From Tindallia californiensis (GTDB lineage: Bacteria > Bacillota > Clostridia > Peptostreptococcales > Tindalliaceae): a stretch of 64,000 bases of DNA. The notes under the pieces are model-generated. The model made no database searches and was not told the DNA's origin. It saw nothing but the letters and a program-made list of their open reading frames with translations. The position numbers and the translations under genes are program-made. This document shows positions 26,808 through 35,077 of the stretch, in pieces. Each line of letters begins with the position of its first letter. Positions within the stretch are counted from its first letter, which is position 1. Location of the stretch: contig NZ_FNPV01000004.1 of NCBI RefSeq assembly GCF_900107405.1, forward strand, positions 162,166 to 226,165. The letters run 5' to 3'.

Positions 26808-27353
26808 ATGAGTAAAAAAAGAAAATTACCTGCCCTTATTGCTTTTTTGGTGATTATGATTTTAATGGCATTGATGGTATGGCAGCAATGGGAAATTAGC
26901 AAGATGCAGCAAGAGATACATTTAGTGCGCAATGAAATTGATAAATACGAGAGGTATCTGGCCAGATATCAAGAAGATTTTCAGGTAATCTATCAGGACA
27001 CTCGACAAAATCTTCTGGAAAACTGGTTAAATGAAGAGCTGGAAAAAAGATATCAAAACTTGTCAGAGCAAAGCTTAGCAGAGCTAAAAAAACAATTGGA
27101 GATGAGAGCGGAAGATCAACAGGCTTCGTTTTGGATACCGGGTGAAACTTACGGATTAGTTGTTTTTCAGTATTATGGGACTTCATCTGAAGCATACCAG
27201 GCTCGTTCTGTTATGACCAGACCATATCATCTTCATGTTTACCTTGAAAAAGATCAACCTTCCGGATTTAACGGGACTCGACAAGGTCATTTGATGATTC
27301 TAAAGCTGGAAGGAAGTTATCCGCAACAGTTTTTGCAAATATTAAAATGGTGA
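26808..27353 (+). CDS. Membrane-anchored coiled-coil protein of unknown function
   Basis: 181 residues, not recognised. A basic start (MSKKRK) precedes one membrane helix (about 8-25), then a heptad-like, Gln/Glu-rich helical stretch (about 27-110), then a small C-terminal region with aromatic residues and no conserved catalytic motif that I can see. Topology is probably N-in with the bulk outside. ATG follows GGGAGG. It sits alone between the his terminator and the dipeptidase gene. Confidence 0.75.
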   Translation: MSKKRKLPALIAFLVIMILMALMVWQQWEISKMQQEIHLVRNEIDKYERYLARYQEDFQVIYQDTRQNLLENWLNEELEKRYQNLSEQSLAELKKQLEMRAEDQQASFWIPGETYGLVVFQYYGTSSEAYQARSVMTRPYHLHVYLEKDQPSGFNGTRQGHLMILKLEGSYPQQFLQILKW

Positions 27354-27404
27354 TGGTAGAAAATTATTTAAAATGAAATGATATTGTAATGATTTTTGTA
27401 AGCG

Positions 27405-27436
27405 TAAGCCACTATACTAATAGATATAGTGGCTTA
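27405..27436. repeat. 12-bp inverted repeat upstream of the dipeptidase gene
   Basis: TAAGCCACTATA (27405-27416) and TATAGTGGCTTA (27425-27436) are perfect inverted copies with an 8-base loop, 34 bases before the ATG at 27471. There is no T-run after it, so it looks more like an operator or a 5'-UTR hairpin than a terminator. Confidence 0.6.
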
Positions 27437-27470
27437 CTGTATAAACATAGAACGAACTGGAGGGAAGAGG

Positions 27471-28877
27471 ATGAAAGATGCAGCAACAATAATTGCAAAT
27501 GATCGTGAAAAAATCGTCCAAACGGTATGTGATCTCATCAGAATTAAAAGTGTTAAGTCTGCAGAAATGCCGGGAAAACCCTTCGGTGAAGGTGTTAATC
27601 AGGCATTAGAGTACATGTTACAAGAAGCAGAGAATATTGGCTTTAAGACAGAAAATGTGGATGGCTATGCAGGACATGTAGACTATGGAGATGGGGAAGA
27701 AACCGTAGGGATACTAGTCCATTTAGATGTTGTTCCGGAAGGTGAAGACTGGGTGCATCCACCTTTTGGAGGAGAAATCCATGAAAATAAGATTTACGGA
27801 AGAGGTGCTATCGATAATAAAGGACCAGCCGTAGCTTCTTTATATGCATTAAAAGCGATAAAAGAAATGGGAGTGGAGACTAAGAGAAAAATAAGAATCA
27901 TTTTTGGTACGGATGAAGAGTCTGGCTGGAAAGATTTGGAATATTATTTTCAACACTATCCGAAACCGGACCTTGGATTTAGCCCGGATGCCTCTTTTCC
28001 AGTGATTCATGGAGAAAAAGGGATACAAATATTTAATTTACTATATACCATCCAGCAGGATGAGCAGCCAATACAACTTGTCCGCATCAAAGGCGGAAAT
28101 GCGTCGAATATGGTAGCTGACCGATGTGAAGTCGAACTATCAATGGCTGAAAATATTAAGCAAATGCTAGGGAACGATTTAGAAGAGTTCATTAAAAAAA
28201 CAGGATATGATTTAGAACTAGAGCCTGCAGGTGAAAACATGGTTATTAAGGCTAAAGGGATATCAGCCCATGGAAGCAGGCCGGAAAAAGGCGAAAATGC
28301 TATTTCTCACTTGCTTTTATTTTTGGCACAATGCCCTGGTTTGAATGAATCATTGAAAAAATTTGTTACTTTTTATGAAGAAAAAATAGGAGTAGAAGTA
28401 AATGGTCAGTCAATAGGCTGTGGCTTTGAAGATGATCTTTCAGGAAAACTTGTCTTTAATGTGGGTAAAATAGAGATGAATCAACACCAGGTAACGCTTA
28501 GCGTTAACACTCGATCTCCGATTACCGTAAAGGCAGAATGTGTTTTCGAAGGCGTTAAAAAAGAATTAAAGGCAACTGGGGTTCAATTAGAGATCGAGGA
28601 AAATATTGACCCTTTATATGTTCCTGTAGAAGATGAACTGGTTACACAATTAATGGAAGTGTATAGAGCTGAAACGGGAGACATTAAAAGTCAGCCCATT
28701 ACCATTGGAGGCGGAACCTATGCAAGAGCTCTTCCGAAAGCAGTGGCCTTCGGCGCTTTATTTCCTGGACAGGAAGAACTGGCACATCAAAAAAATGAAT
28801 GCATTGAGATTAATGATCTAATAAAAATGACCTTAATTTATGCAAAAGCCATAAAAGCTTTGGTTAGTAAAAAATAG
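27471..28877 (+). CDS. M20 family Mn2+/Zn2+ dipeptidase (PepV/Sapep type)
   Basis: 468 residues; a cytoplasmic metallo-dipeptidase of the Sapep/PepV group. Metal ligands and catalytic residues appear in VHLDVVPEGEDW, GRGAIDNKGP, GTDEESGWKD and SPDASFPVIHGEKG. ATG at 27471 after GGAGGGAAGAGG is preferred to the upstream GTG, which lies within an inverted repeat. Dipeptide hydrolysis fits an amino-acid-fermenting life style. Confidence 0.9.
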   Translation: MKDAATIIANDREKIVQTVCDLIRIKSVKSAEMPGKPFGEGVNQALEYMLQEAENIGFKTENVDGYAGHVDYGDGEETVGILVHLDVVPEGEDWVHPPFGGEIHENKIYGRGAIDNKGPAVASLYALKAIKEMGVETKRKIRIIFGTDEESGWKDLEYYFQHYPKPDLGFSPDASFPVIHGEKGIQIFNLLYTIQQDEQPIQLVRIKGGNASNMVADRCEVELSMAENIKQMLGNDLEEFIKKTGYDLELEPAGENMVIKAKGISAHGSRPEKGENAISHLLLFLAQCPGLNESLKKFVTFYEEKIGVEVNGQSIGCGFEDDLSGKLVFNVGKIEMNQHQVTLSVNTRSPITVKAECVFEGVKKELKATGVQLEIEENIDPLYVPVEDELVTQLMEVYRAETGDIKSQPITIGGGTYARALPKAVAFGALFPGQEELAHQKNECIEINDLIKMTLIYAKAIKALVSKK

Positions 28878-28893
28878 AAAAAAAGAGTCAATA

Positions 28894-28943
28894 ACTCCTC
28901 CTAATTAAGAGCGGTAGCAAGGCCGTAAATCGTGTGGAGGAGT
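28894..28943 (+). terminator. Hairpin after the dipeptidase gene, probable terminator
   Basis: ACTCCTCC (28894-28901) pairs with GGAGGAGT (28936-28943) and is followed by ATTTTG; the intervening 34 bases can form an inner CGG/CCG hairpin. Loop length is large for a terminator, so a small structured RNA cannot be excluded. Confidence 0.45.
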
Positions 28944-29053
28944 ATTTTGTGTACGTTCAAGGAACCGTATGAATGCTGAGATAGATAATTATCAATTGAC
29001 TCAGTAGAAGGAATAAGGTAAATTGATAGTAGAGATCATGCAAAGGAGATCAG

Positions 29054-30655
29054 ATGATGCCTGACATTAGCAAGCGCTCTCATAAAACACTACGCATTCT
29101 TCGGAAAATGTTAATGCCAAGAACTTTTTTTTTGATGATTGCTTTATTGGGTCAAATGATTATTCTAACTGGTGTGATTAGTCGATTTAATCAATACTTC
29201 GCACAGTTTTATGCCTTTAGCTTATTTTTAAGCTTAGTTGTTTTTTTATGGGTAATGAACAGTCAAATAAATCCAGCTTATAAAATTGCCTGGATTATTC
29301 CGATATTGCTGTTTCCAATTTTCGGAGGATTATTTTACCTATTTTTAGGTAGAAGCAGAATGAGTCGCAAAGTTTCTCAGAGAATGAAAGCCTATGAAAT
29401 GGCAACGATGAAGGCCTTGATGAGGCAACGAAGCAAATCAGAAGATTACCTTCGGCAAATCGAGGATTCGAGGCAGGATGCTGCAATACAGGCACGTTAT
29501 ATCAATCATTACGCAGGATATCCACTGTACCCGGAACAATATAATCAATACTTGGATGCGGGAGAAGTTAAATTTGAAAAACTTTTAGAAGAACTGGAAA
29601 AAGCAGAACGTTATATTTTTATGGAATACTTTATTATTGAAGAAGGGTTGATGTGGAATCGAATTTTAGAAATTCTTAAAAAAAAGGCAGACGCAGGTGT
29701 GGATGTGCGCCTTATTTATGATGACGTGGGTTGTTTGTTTACACTACCGCACGGTTATGATAAAAAAATGGAAGAAATGGGAATAAAATGCTGTATTTTT
29801 AATCCTTTGGTTCCTGTTTTATCCTTAAGACAAAACAATAGAGATCATCGGAAAATAACCGTTATTGATGGAACTGTAGCCTTTACAGGTGGAATTAATC
29901 TGGCTGATGAATACATTAATAAAATAGAAAAGTTTGGACACTGGAAGGATACGGCGATTCTGATGAAAGGTGAATCTGTATGGAGTTTTACGGTGATGTT
30001 TTTATCGATGTGGGACTATCTTAGAGATGTCAGTGAAAATTTTGAACAGTTTAAGCCACGCCAAATCCCATCGAAGGATCAATCAAGAGAAAAAGAAACG
30101 ACGAGCAAAGGATATATTCAACCCTTTGCCGATAGTCCACTAGATCAGGAACCGGTTAGCGAAACCGTATACCTTAACTTAATTTACCGTGCGCAAAAAT
30201 ATGTATATATCACAACACCTTACCTTATTTTAGCTAATGAAATGGTGACAGCACTTTGTGCGGCAGCTAAAGGTGGCGTGGATGTCCGCATTATTACGCC
30301 TCATAAATGGGATAAACGGTTGGTTCATGCCGTAACGCGGACATTTTACAAAGCGTTAATTCAAAGTGGTGTTAAAATCTATGAATATACACCGGGGTTT
30401 ATGCATTCCAAAACCTTTGTAGTAGATGACCATTATGCAGTAGTAGGCACGATTAACATGGATTACAGAAGCCTTTACCTGCATTTTGAATGTGGTGTTT
30501 GGATGTTTGATACGGAATGCATTGCTGAAATGAAAAATGATTTTACGGAAACCTTAAAAGTGTGCCAGAGAGTAACGATGGAAGAGTATAGGGAAAGAAA
30601 ATGGTATAAAGTGTTAACAGGATCTATACTGCGGATCTTTGCTCCTATGCTTTAA
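29054..30655 (+). CDS. cls: Cardiolipin synthase
   Basis: A 533-residue phospholipase-D superfamily enzyme that joins two phosphatidylglycerols into cardiolipin. Three N-terminal hydrophobic stretches (about 20-100) include the PLDc_N membrane region. The two HKD sites read DHRKITVIDG and MHSKTFVVDD, each followed by the conserved Gly/Asn-X-Asn-X-Asp stretch (GTINMDYRS). ATG at 29054 or 29057 follows AAAGGAG. Confidence 0.93.
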   Translation: MMPDISKRSHKTLRILRKMLMPRTFFLMIALLGQMIILTGVISRFNQYFAQFYAFSLFLSLVVFLWVMNSQINPAYKIAWIIPILLFPIFGGLFYLFLGRSRMSRKVSQRMKAYEMATMKALMRQRSKSEDYLRQIEDSRQDAAIQARYINHYAGYPLYPEQYNQYLDAGEVKFEKLLEELEKAERYIFMEYFIIEEGLMWNRILEILKKKADAGVDVRLIYDDVGCLFTLPHGYDKKMEEMGIKCCIFNPLVPVLSLRQNNRDHRKITVIDGTVAFTGGINLADEYINKIEKFGHWKDTAILMKGESVWSFTVMFLSMWDYLRDVSENFEQFKPRQIPSKDQSREKETTSKGYIQPFADSPLDQEPVSETVYLNLIYRAQKYVYITTPYLILANEMVTALCAAAKGGVDVRIITPHKWDKRLVHAVTRTFYKALIQSGVKIYEYTPGFMHSKTFVVDDHYAVVGTINMDYRSLYLHFECGVWMFDTECIAEMKNDFTETLKVCQRVTMEEYRERKWYKVLTGSILRIFAPML

Positions 30656-30774
30656 AGAGGACAGACAATATACTTGGAATAAAAGAGATGCATGTGCCTT
30701 TAATAAAAGAAAAAATCATTCTACTACTTTGTTGAGACGGAACAATATATGCAGAGGAAGGTGCGGTAATATAC

Positions 30775-32556
30775 ATGCTCAATGGCAGGGAAGAAAAGCC
30801 GAAGGTTGAATACCAACAGCTAGTAAAAGAAAATGATTACCTGAAAGAAAATTGCGAAAAATACCAATTGATTTTAGAAGGTGCCAATGATGGCCTTTGG
30901 GTTTGGGATTTGGAAAAGGATGAATATGAGGTATCGGCTAAAGATAGGGAGCGATATGCCTTTAGTCAGCATGAAGAAAAAAGTAATAGCATTGAAGAGT
31001 GGAAAAGATTACTTCATCCACAGGATCGGAAAAAAGCACAAGAAACCCTAGATTGTTTTTTATGGTTTGGTGAAGGCATCTATGAAAGCATCTATCGGTT
31101 GAAGGGTAGGGATGGCAAATATTACTGGGTACTCAGTAAGGGTGTTGCCTGCCGGAATAAAAGTGGAAAAGTAATTCGGTTAGCAGGATCACATACCGAT
31201 ATAACGCAGCAGATCGAGTTGGATAATAAACTTTATCGATTGGCATATTACGATCAACTGACACGTCTGGCTAACACAGAGAAACTGAGGGAAATTTTTG
31301 AAGTTGAGAAAGAAAAGGCAAATAAGGATAAGCAAATGGCGCTTCTGTATATCGATATTGACAACTTTAGCTATGTTAACAATACGATGGGATTTCGTGT
31401 AGGGAATGAAATGATTAAACAAACAGCCTGTATGCTGGAAAGTTACTTTGGAAGTGAACATTATGTGGCAAGAACAAGTGCCGATGAATTTATTGTACTT
31501 CTTCAAGGTTACAAAACAGATGACGAGTTAAAGCGACAAGTTGATCATTTTATGGAAAAAGTTGCAACCCAACCCTTTTATGTCAAAAGACAGCCAGTGA
31601 TACTGACTTTTAGCGTGGGAGTGGCGGTATTTAATGAACACGGAAATGCATATTTTGACTTACTGCAAAAAGCCAATACAGCATTATTTTGTGCGAAGCG
31701 TAATGGGAAAGATCAGTGCGTTATTTATCATGAAGAAATGGAATCCTACGCCTACAATTATATCGATAAAATTCAGCAGATACGTTACGGGATAGAAAAC
31801 CAAGAGTTTCGGGTATATTATCAACCGATTATTGACGCTGAAAAAACGATATTATCAGGAGTAGAGGCTCTAGTACGATGGTACCATCCTTACGATGGGC
31901 CAATTTCTCCCGGCCAATTTATCCCTGAGGCAGAACAATCAGGTCAGATTGTTCAAATCGAAAAATGGGTAGTGGAGGAAGTGTTTCAGCAGTGTCAAAA
32001 ATGGACAGAAAAAGAAGAAATGCCTACCTATGTGTCGATTAACCTTTCAGCCAAAGGGCTTATTGAAAAAAATATTAACCAGTTCCTGGAAAACTTACTG
32101 TCAAAATATCCGATAGATCCGGGAAGTATTGAGTTTGAAATTACAGAAACAGCTTTGCTGGATCAGATTGACCAGACATTAAAAACACTGCACGACCTAA
32201 AAAAGCAAGGCTTTCGGTTAGCTTTAGATGATTTTGGAACAGGATATTCTTCATTAAACTATTTGAACAGATTACCAATTGATCGGATAAAGCTGGATAA
32301 GTGTTTTATCAATACAGTTGAAGAACAGGAAAAAGACCGGATGATGGTGGAAGCAATTATTCAACTTTCTCACAAAATGGGTCTGAAAGTGGTTGCTGAA
32401 GGCGTAGAGACAGAGTCGCAACAAAAGGCTTTGAAAAATTTGAAGTGTGACTTTATGCAAGGCTATTACTATGGAAAGCCACAACCTTTTAATAACTGGG
32501 AAACCTATTTAACACAATGGAGTTTCTGTTTACAAAGTGTTCTTAATGGGCACTAG
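30775..32556 (+). CDS. PAS-GGDEF-EAL protein, probable c-di-GMP phosphodiesterase
   Basis: A 593-residue cytoplasmic signalling protein with no membrane segment. Order: short coiled start, PAS/PAC (about 28-140), GGDEF domain (about 150-310), EAL domain (about 325-580). The GGDEF motif is degenerate (SADEF), so cyclase activity is unlikely. EAL residues are kept: VEALVRW, NLSA, EITETALLD, DDFGTGYSS, IKLDKCF, GVETE and MQGYYYG. It probably breaks down c-di-GMP with PAS-sensed control. The start ATG at 30775 lacks a strong ribosome site. Confidence 0.9.
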   Translation: MLNGREEKPKVEYQQLVKENDYLKENCEKYQLILEGANDGLWVWDLEKDEYEVSAKDRERYAFSQHEEKSNSIEEWKRLLHPQDRKKAQETLDCFLWFGEGIYESIYRLKGRDGKYYWVLSKGVACRNKSGKVIRLAGSHTDITQQIELDNKLYRLAYYDQLTRLANTEKLREIFEVEKEKANKDKQMALLYIDIDNFSYVNNTMGFRVGNEMIKQTACMLESYFGSEHYVARTSADEFIVLLQGYKTDDELKRQVDHFMEKVATQPFYVKRQPVILTFSVGVAVFNEHGNAYFDLLQKANTALFCAKRNGKDQCVIYHEEMESYAYNYIDKIQQIRYGIENQEFRVYYQPIIDAEKTILSGVEALVRWYHPYDGPISPGQFIPEAEQSGQIVQIEKWVVEEVFQQCQKWTEKEEMPTYVSINLSAKGLIEKNINQFLENLLSKYPIDPGSIEFEITETALLDQIDQTLKTLHDLKKQGFRLALDDFGTGYSSLNYLNRLPIDRIKLDKCFINTVEEQEKDRMMVEAIIQLSHKMGLKVVAEGVETESQQKALKNLKCDFMQGYYYGKPQPFNNWETYLTQWSFCLQSVLNGH

Positions 32557-32584
32557 TGAAATCAAGAGAATGAGGTGTGTCATA

Positions 32585-33424
32585 ATGGAAAGAAAAGTTG
32601 GTTTTATTGGAGCAGGAAATATGGGTTCTGCAATGATTGGTGGCATTATTAAGGCTGGATTTACCGATCCGCAGAATGTTTCCGTCTTTGATCCTAAAGA
32701 AGACCAGGTTGCTTTTCTAGGTGATCAATACGGAATTAACAAGGTGGATTCGGTAGAATCATTGATTCAGGATAGCCATCTTCTGGTGTTGGCTGTGAAG
32801 CCCAACCTGTACCCGACGGTCCTCAAACAGATTAAAAAACATTTAAGGACCACACATATTATTATTACGATAGCCGCAGGCGTTTCTCTTAGACAGGTGG
32901 AAGAAATTATCGGTAAATCCTATAAAATTATTCGCACCATGCCGAATACCCCTGCCTTGGTTCAACAAGGGATGGCTGCTTTATGCCCTAATGAGCAAAT
33001 GAAAGAAAAAGATTTTCAGCTGGTAGGCGAGTTGTTTAATAGTTTTGGTAAATGGGAAAAAGTAGATGAAAAACTGATTGATACGGTGATTGCTGTAAGT
33101 GGTTCGGCACCAGCCTATGTATTTATGTTTGTGGAAGCAATGGCCGATGCGGCTGTTCAAGGTGGAATGCCTAGAAAACAGGCATATCAGTTTGCGGCAC
33201 AGACGATCATGGGAGCGGCATCGATGGTGATGGAAACAGAAAAGCATCCGGGAGAATTAAAAGACATGGTTTGTTCTCCCGGAGGTACTACTATCGAAGC
33301 GGTAAGAAGTTTGGAAAAGAGTGGATTCAGAAGTGCTATTATAGAAGCGATGGTTGATTGCATGAATAAGGCAGATGATATGAATGCCCAATCATCGAAG
33401 CATTCATCCTCAACGAATGGCTAA
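32585..33424 (+). CDS. proC: Pyrroline-5-carboxylate reductase
   Basis: 279 residues; reduces P5C to proline with NAD(P)H. The Rossmann start VGFIGAGNMGSAMIGG, the KPNLYP segment, RTMPNTPALV and the SGSAPAYVFMFVEAMADAAV and CSPGGTTIEAV signatures are complete. The frame opens upstream inside the preceding gene, but ATG at 32585 after GAGGTG is the family start. It converges on and overlaps the next minus-strand gene by 15 bases. Confidence 0.95.
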   Translation: MERKVGFIGAGNMGSAMIGGIIKAGFTDPQNVSVFDPKEDQVAFLGDQYGINKVDSVESLIQDSHLLVLAVKPNLYPTVLKQIKKHLRTTHIIITIAAGVSLRQVEEIIGKSYKIIRTMPNTPALVQQGMAALCPNEQMKEKDFQLVGELFNSFGKWEKVDEKLIDTVIAVSGSAPAYVFMFVEAMADAAVQGGMPRKQAYQFAAQTIMGAASMVMETEKHPGELKDMVCSPGGTTIEAVRSLEKSGFRSAIIEAMVDCMNKADDMNAQSSKHSSSTNG

Positions 33425-34039
33425 GAAAACGAGAAAGTAATGAAAAACTCCTCCAGCAAGAATAAAGATATGAAAGATCTCGTGGAATCCAAAGCCGGGT
33501 GTGATCACCGGCTTTTTTAATGCGTAAAAGATGGCTCCGATGGTAAAGGAAACACCACCTGCAAAAAGCATGACGATGGAAGAAAGGTTCATGGCCATCA
33601 TTAAGGGCCTGATGGTAAAAATAGCTGACCAGCCCATCAGCAGGTAGATAGCTGTATATAATAAACGAGGTGCTTTTAGGTAAAAAAACTTAAAGAAGAA
33701 ACCCGTTAATACGAGAGACCATTGGAAGATAAGGATTCCCCACTTTAAACCACCTGATAAATAAGCCCAGACTACCGGGGTATAGGTTCCGGCAATCATA
33801 ACAAAGATAGCAAAATGGTCTAACTTACGCCAGAAAGAAGATTCGCCCTCTTCTTTCTTGTGATAATGGTAAAGAGAACTGGCTGTGAACAAAAAGGTCA
33901 CCGAAACACCATAAATCAGCGCTAATAATCGATAAGAAAACTGTTCTCTGGCTTGGAAAAGAAGGATGATAGCTCCTACAGCGGCGGCTACAGCTCCTCC
34001 TAAGTGAGTATAGAAAGATATTCGTTCAGATGATTTCAT
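33410..34039 (-). CDS. Hemolysin III / PAQR-family membrane protein
   Basis: 209 residues with seven membrane helices. Family metal-site motifs are visible: SSLYHYH near the first conserved block, LDHFAIFVMIAGTYTPV in the middle and GFHEIFHIFILAGGVFHY at the C-terminus. Bacterial members are called hemolysin III or YqfA; a membrane hydrolase or lipid-related role has been proposed, not settled. Start ATG follows AAGGAGTG. Its 3' end overlaps proC. Confidence 0.88.
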   Translation of the reverse strand: MKSSERISFYTHLGGAVAAAVGAIILLFQAREQFSYRLLALIYGVSVTFLFTASSLYHYHKKEEGESSFWRKLDHFAIFVMIAGTYTPVVWAYLSGGLKWGILIFQWSLVLTGFFFKFFYLKAPRLLYTAIYLLMGWSAIFTIRPLMMAMNLSSIVMLFAGGVSFTIGAIFYALKKPVITPGFGFHEIFHIFILAGGVFHYFLVFLAIR

Positions 34040-34071
34040 AAAGAAACACTCCTTGTATAAACATTATTACG

Positions 34072-34965
34072 TCAAGATTCCATTAATGACTGAAATACTT
34101 TTTTTGGTAAAGCATATCGAGCCGTCAGCAAAGGATCTACCACTTGGCAAATTTCTGTGTTTCCAGCGACACTAAGCAACATACCGGCTTCGTTAAAGGA
34201 GATACCAGTCCTAGTCATTAGCATTTGATGCATGGATTCTGTGGATATTTTAACGGCTTGAAGTAAATCTTTGTGTGAAGCAATTGTATAATAATGAGTT
34301 TCATCTTCTAAAAAAGGATGAGTTAAAGAAAAAGTTTCTTCTACTGTAACTCTTACAGAAACCCTCCCTCCAACTTCTAGTCCAGAAACCATGATTTCAC
34401 CATCACCTATCAATGCATGAAGATCGCCGATTGAAAGCAAGGCTCCTTCAACGAAAACGGGTAAATAAAGAGTGGATCCAGCTCTTATTTTTTTGTTATC
34501 CATATTACCACCATGTTCTCCTGGAACACCGCAGGCAACCGGTTCGTTTTTTGCGGCGACTCCGATAACACCGATACTTGGTGTAACGGGGAGGTTGAGT
34601 TTTTCGCTAAACTGGGCGATATTGTTTTTAATAGGGATTATCTTAATTTCAGACGTTGTTACGGAATCTCCCAGCAATCCAGCTCCTGGAATGGCAGCCA
34701 TTACTCCCTGCTGATCAATAGTGATCGAAAGAATCTCTACTTTCAACACATGACCTGGCTTGGCATTTTCAATGTAAAGAGGACCAGTAGCCGGATTAAT
34801 TCGGTTCCAGTCTAACTGATCAATGGATTGATGTTCATTATGAATCTGGCTTTGGAAACAGTCATGTGTTTCAAAGATAACCTCACTGCCTGAAGAAACT
34901 TTTAAGGCAGGTGTTTCATAAGCACCCAAGGCAAAGACGGAATGACATTTACTAATCTGTAACAT
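34072..34965 (-). CDS. Acetamidase/formamidase family amidohydrolase
   Basis: 297 residues of the FmdA/AmdA fold, which hydrolyses formamide or acetamide to ammonia and the acid. Family features include a beta-rich N-terminal domain with EVIFETHDC, NPATGPLYIENAKPGHVL, PHxG-type GEHGGNMDNKKI and GDLHALIGDGEI. ATG follows AAGGAGGGA. It stands 32 bases upstream of the hemolysin III gene on the same strand. The physiological amide is unknown. Confidence 0.88.
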   Translation of the reverse strand: MLQISKCHSVFALGAYETPALKVSSGSEVIFETHDCFQSQIHNEHQSIDQLDWNRINPATGPLYIENAKPGHVLKVEILSITIDQQGVMAAIPGAGLLGDSVTTSEIKIIPIKNNIAQFSEKLNLPVTPSIGVIGVAAKNEPVACGVPGEHGGNMDNKKIRAGSTLYLPVFVEGALLSIGDLHALIGDGEIMVSGLEVGGRVSVRVTVEETFSLTHPFLEDETHYYTIASHKDLLQAVKISTESMHQMLMTRTGISFNEAGMLLSVAGNTEICQVVDPLLTARYALPKKVFQSLMES

Positions 34966-35044
34966 GAAAAATCCCTCCTTGTTTTTCTCGAATATCTTTA
35001 GTGACAGCTTTATTATAACGCAGAAGTGTCAGATATCAAAGTGC

Positions 35045-35071
35045 AAAAAAAGACGATAAAAATTATCGTCT
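35045..35071 (-). terminator. Terminator after the topoisomerase A-subunit gene
   Basis: AGACGATAA (35051-35059) and TTATCGTCT (35063-35071) form a 9-bp stem; on the minus strand it ends in seven T. It lies just beyond the stop at 35078. Confidence 0.85.
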
Positions 35072-35077
35072 GGTAAA

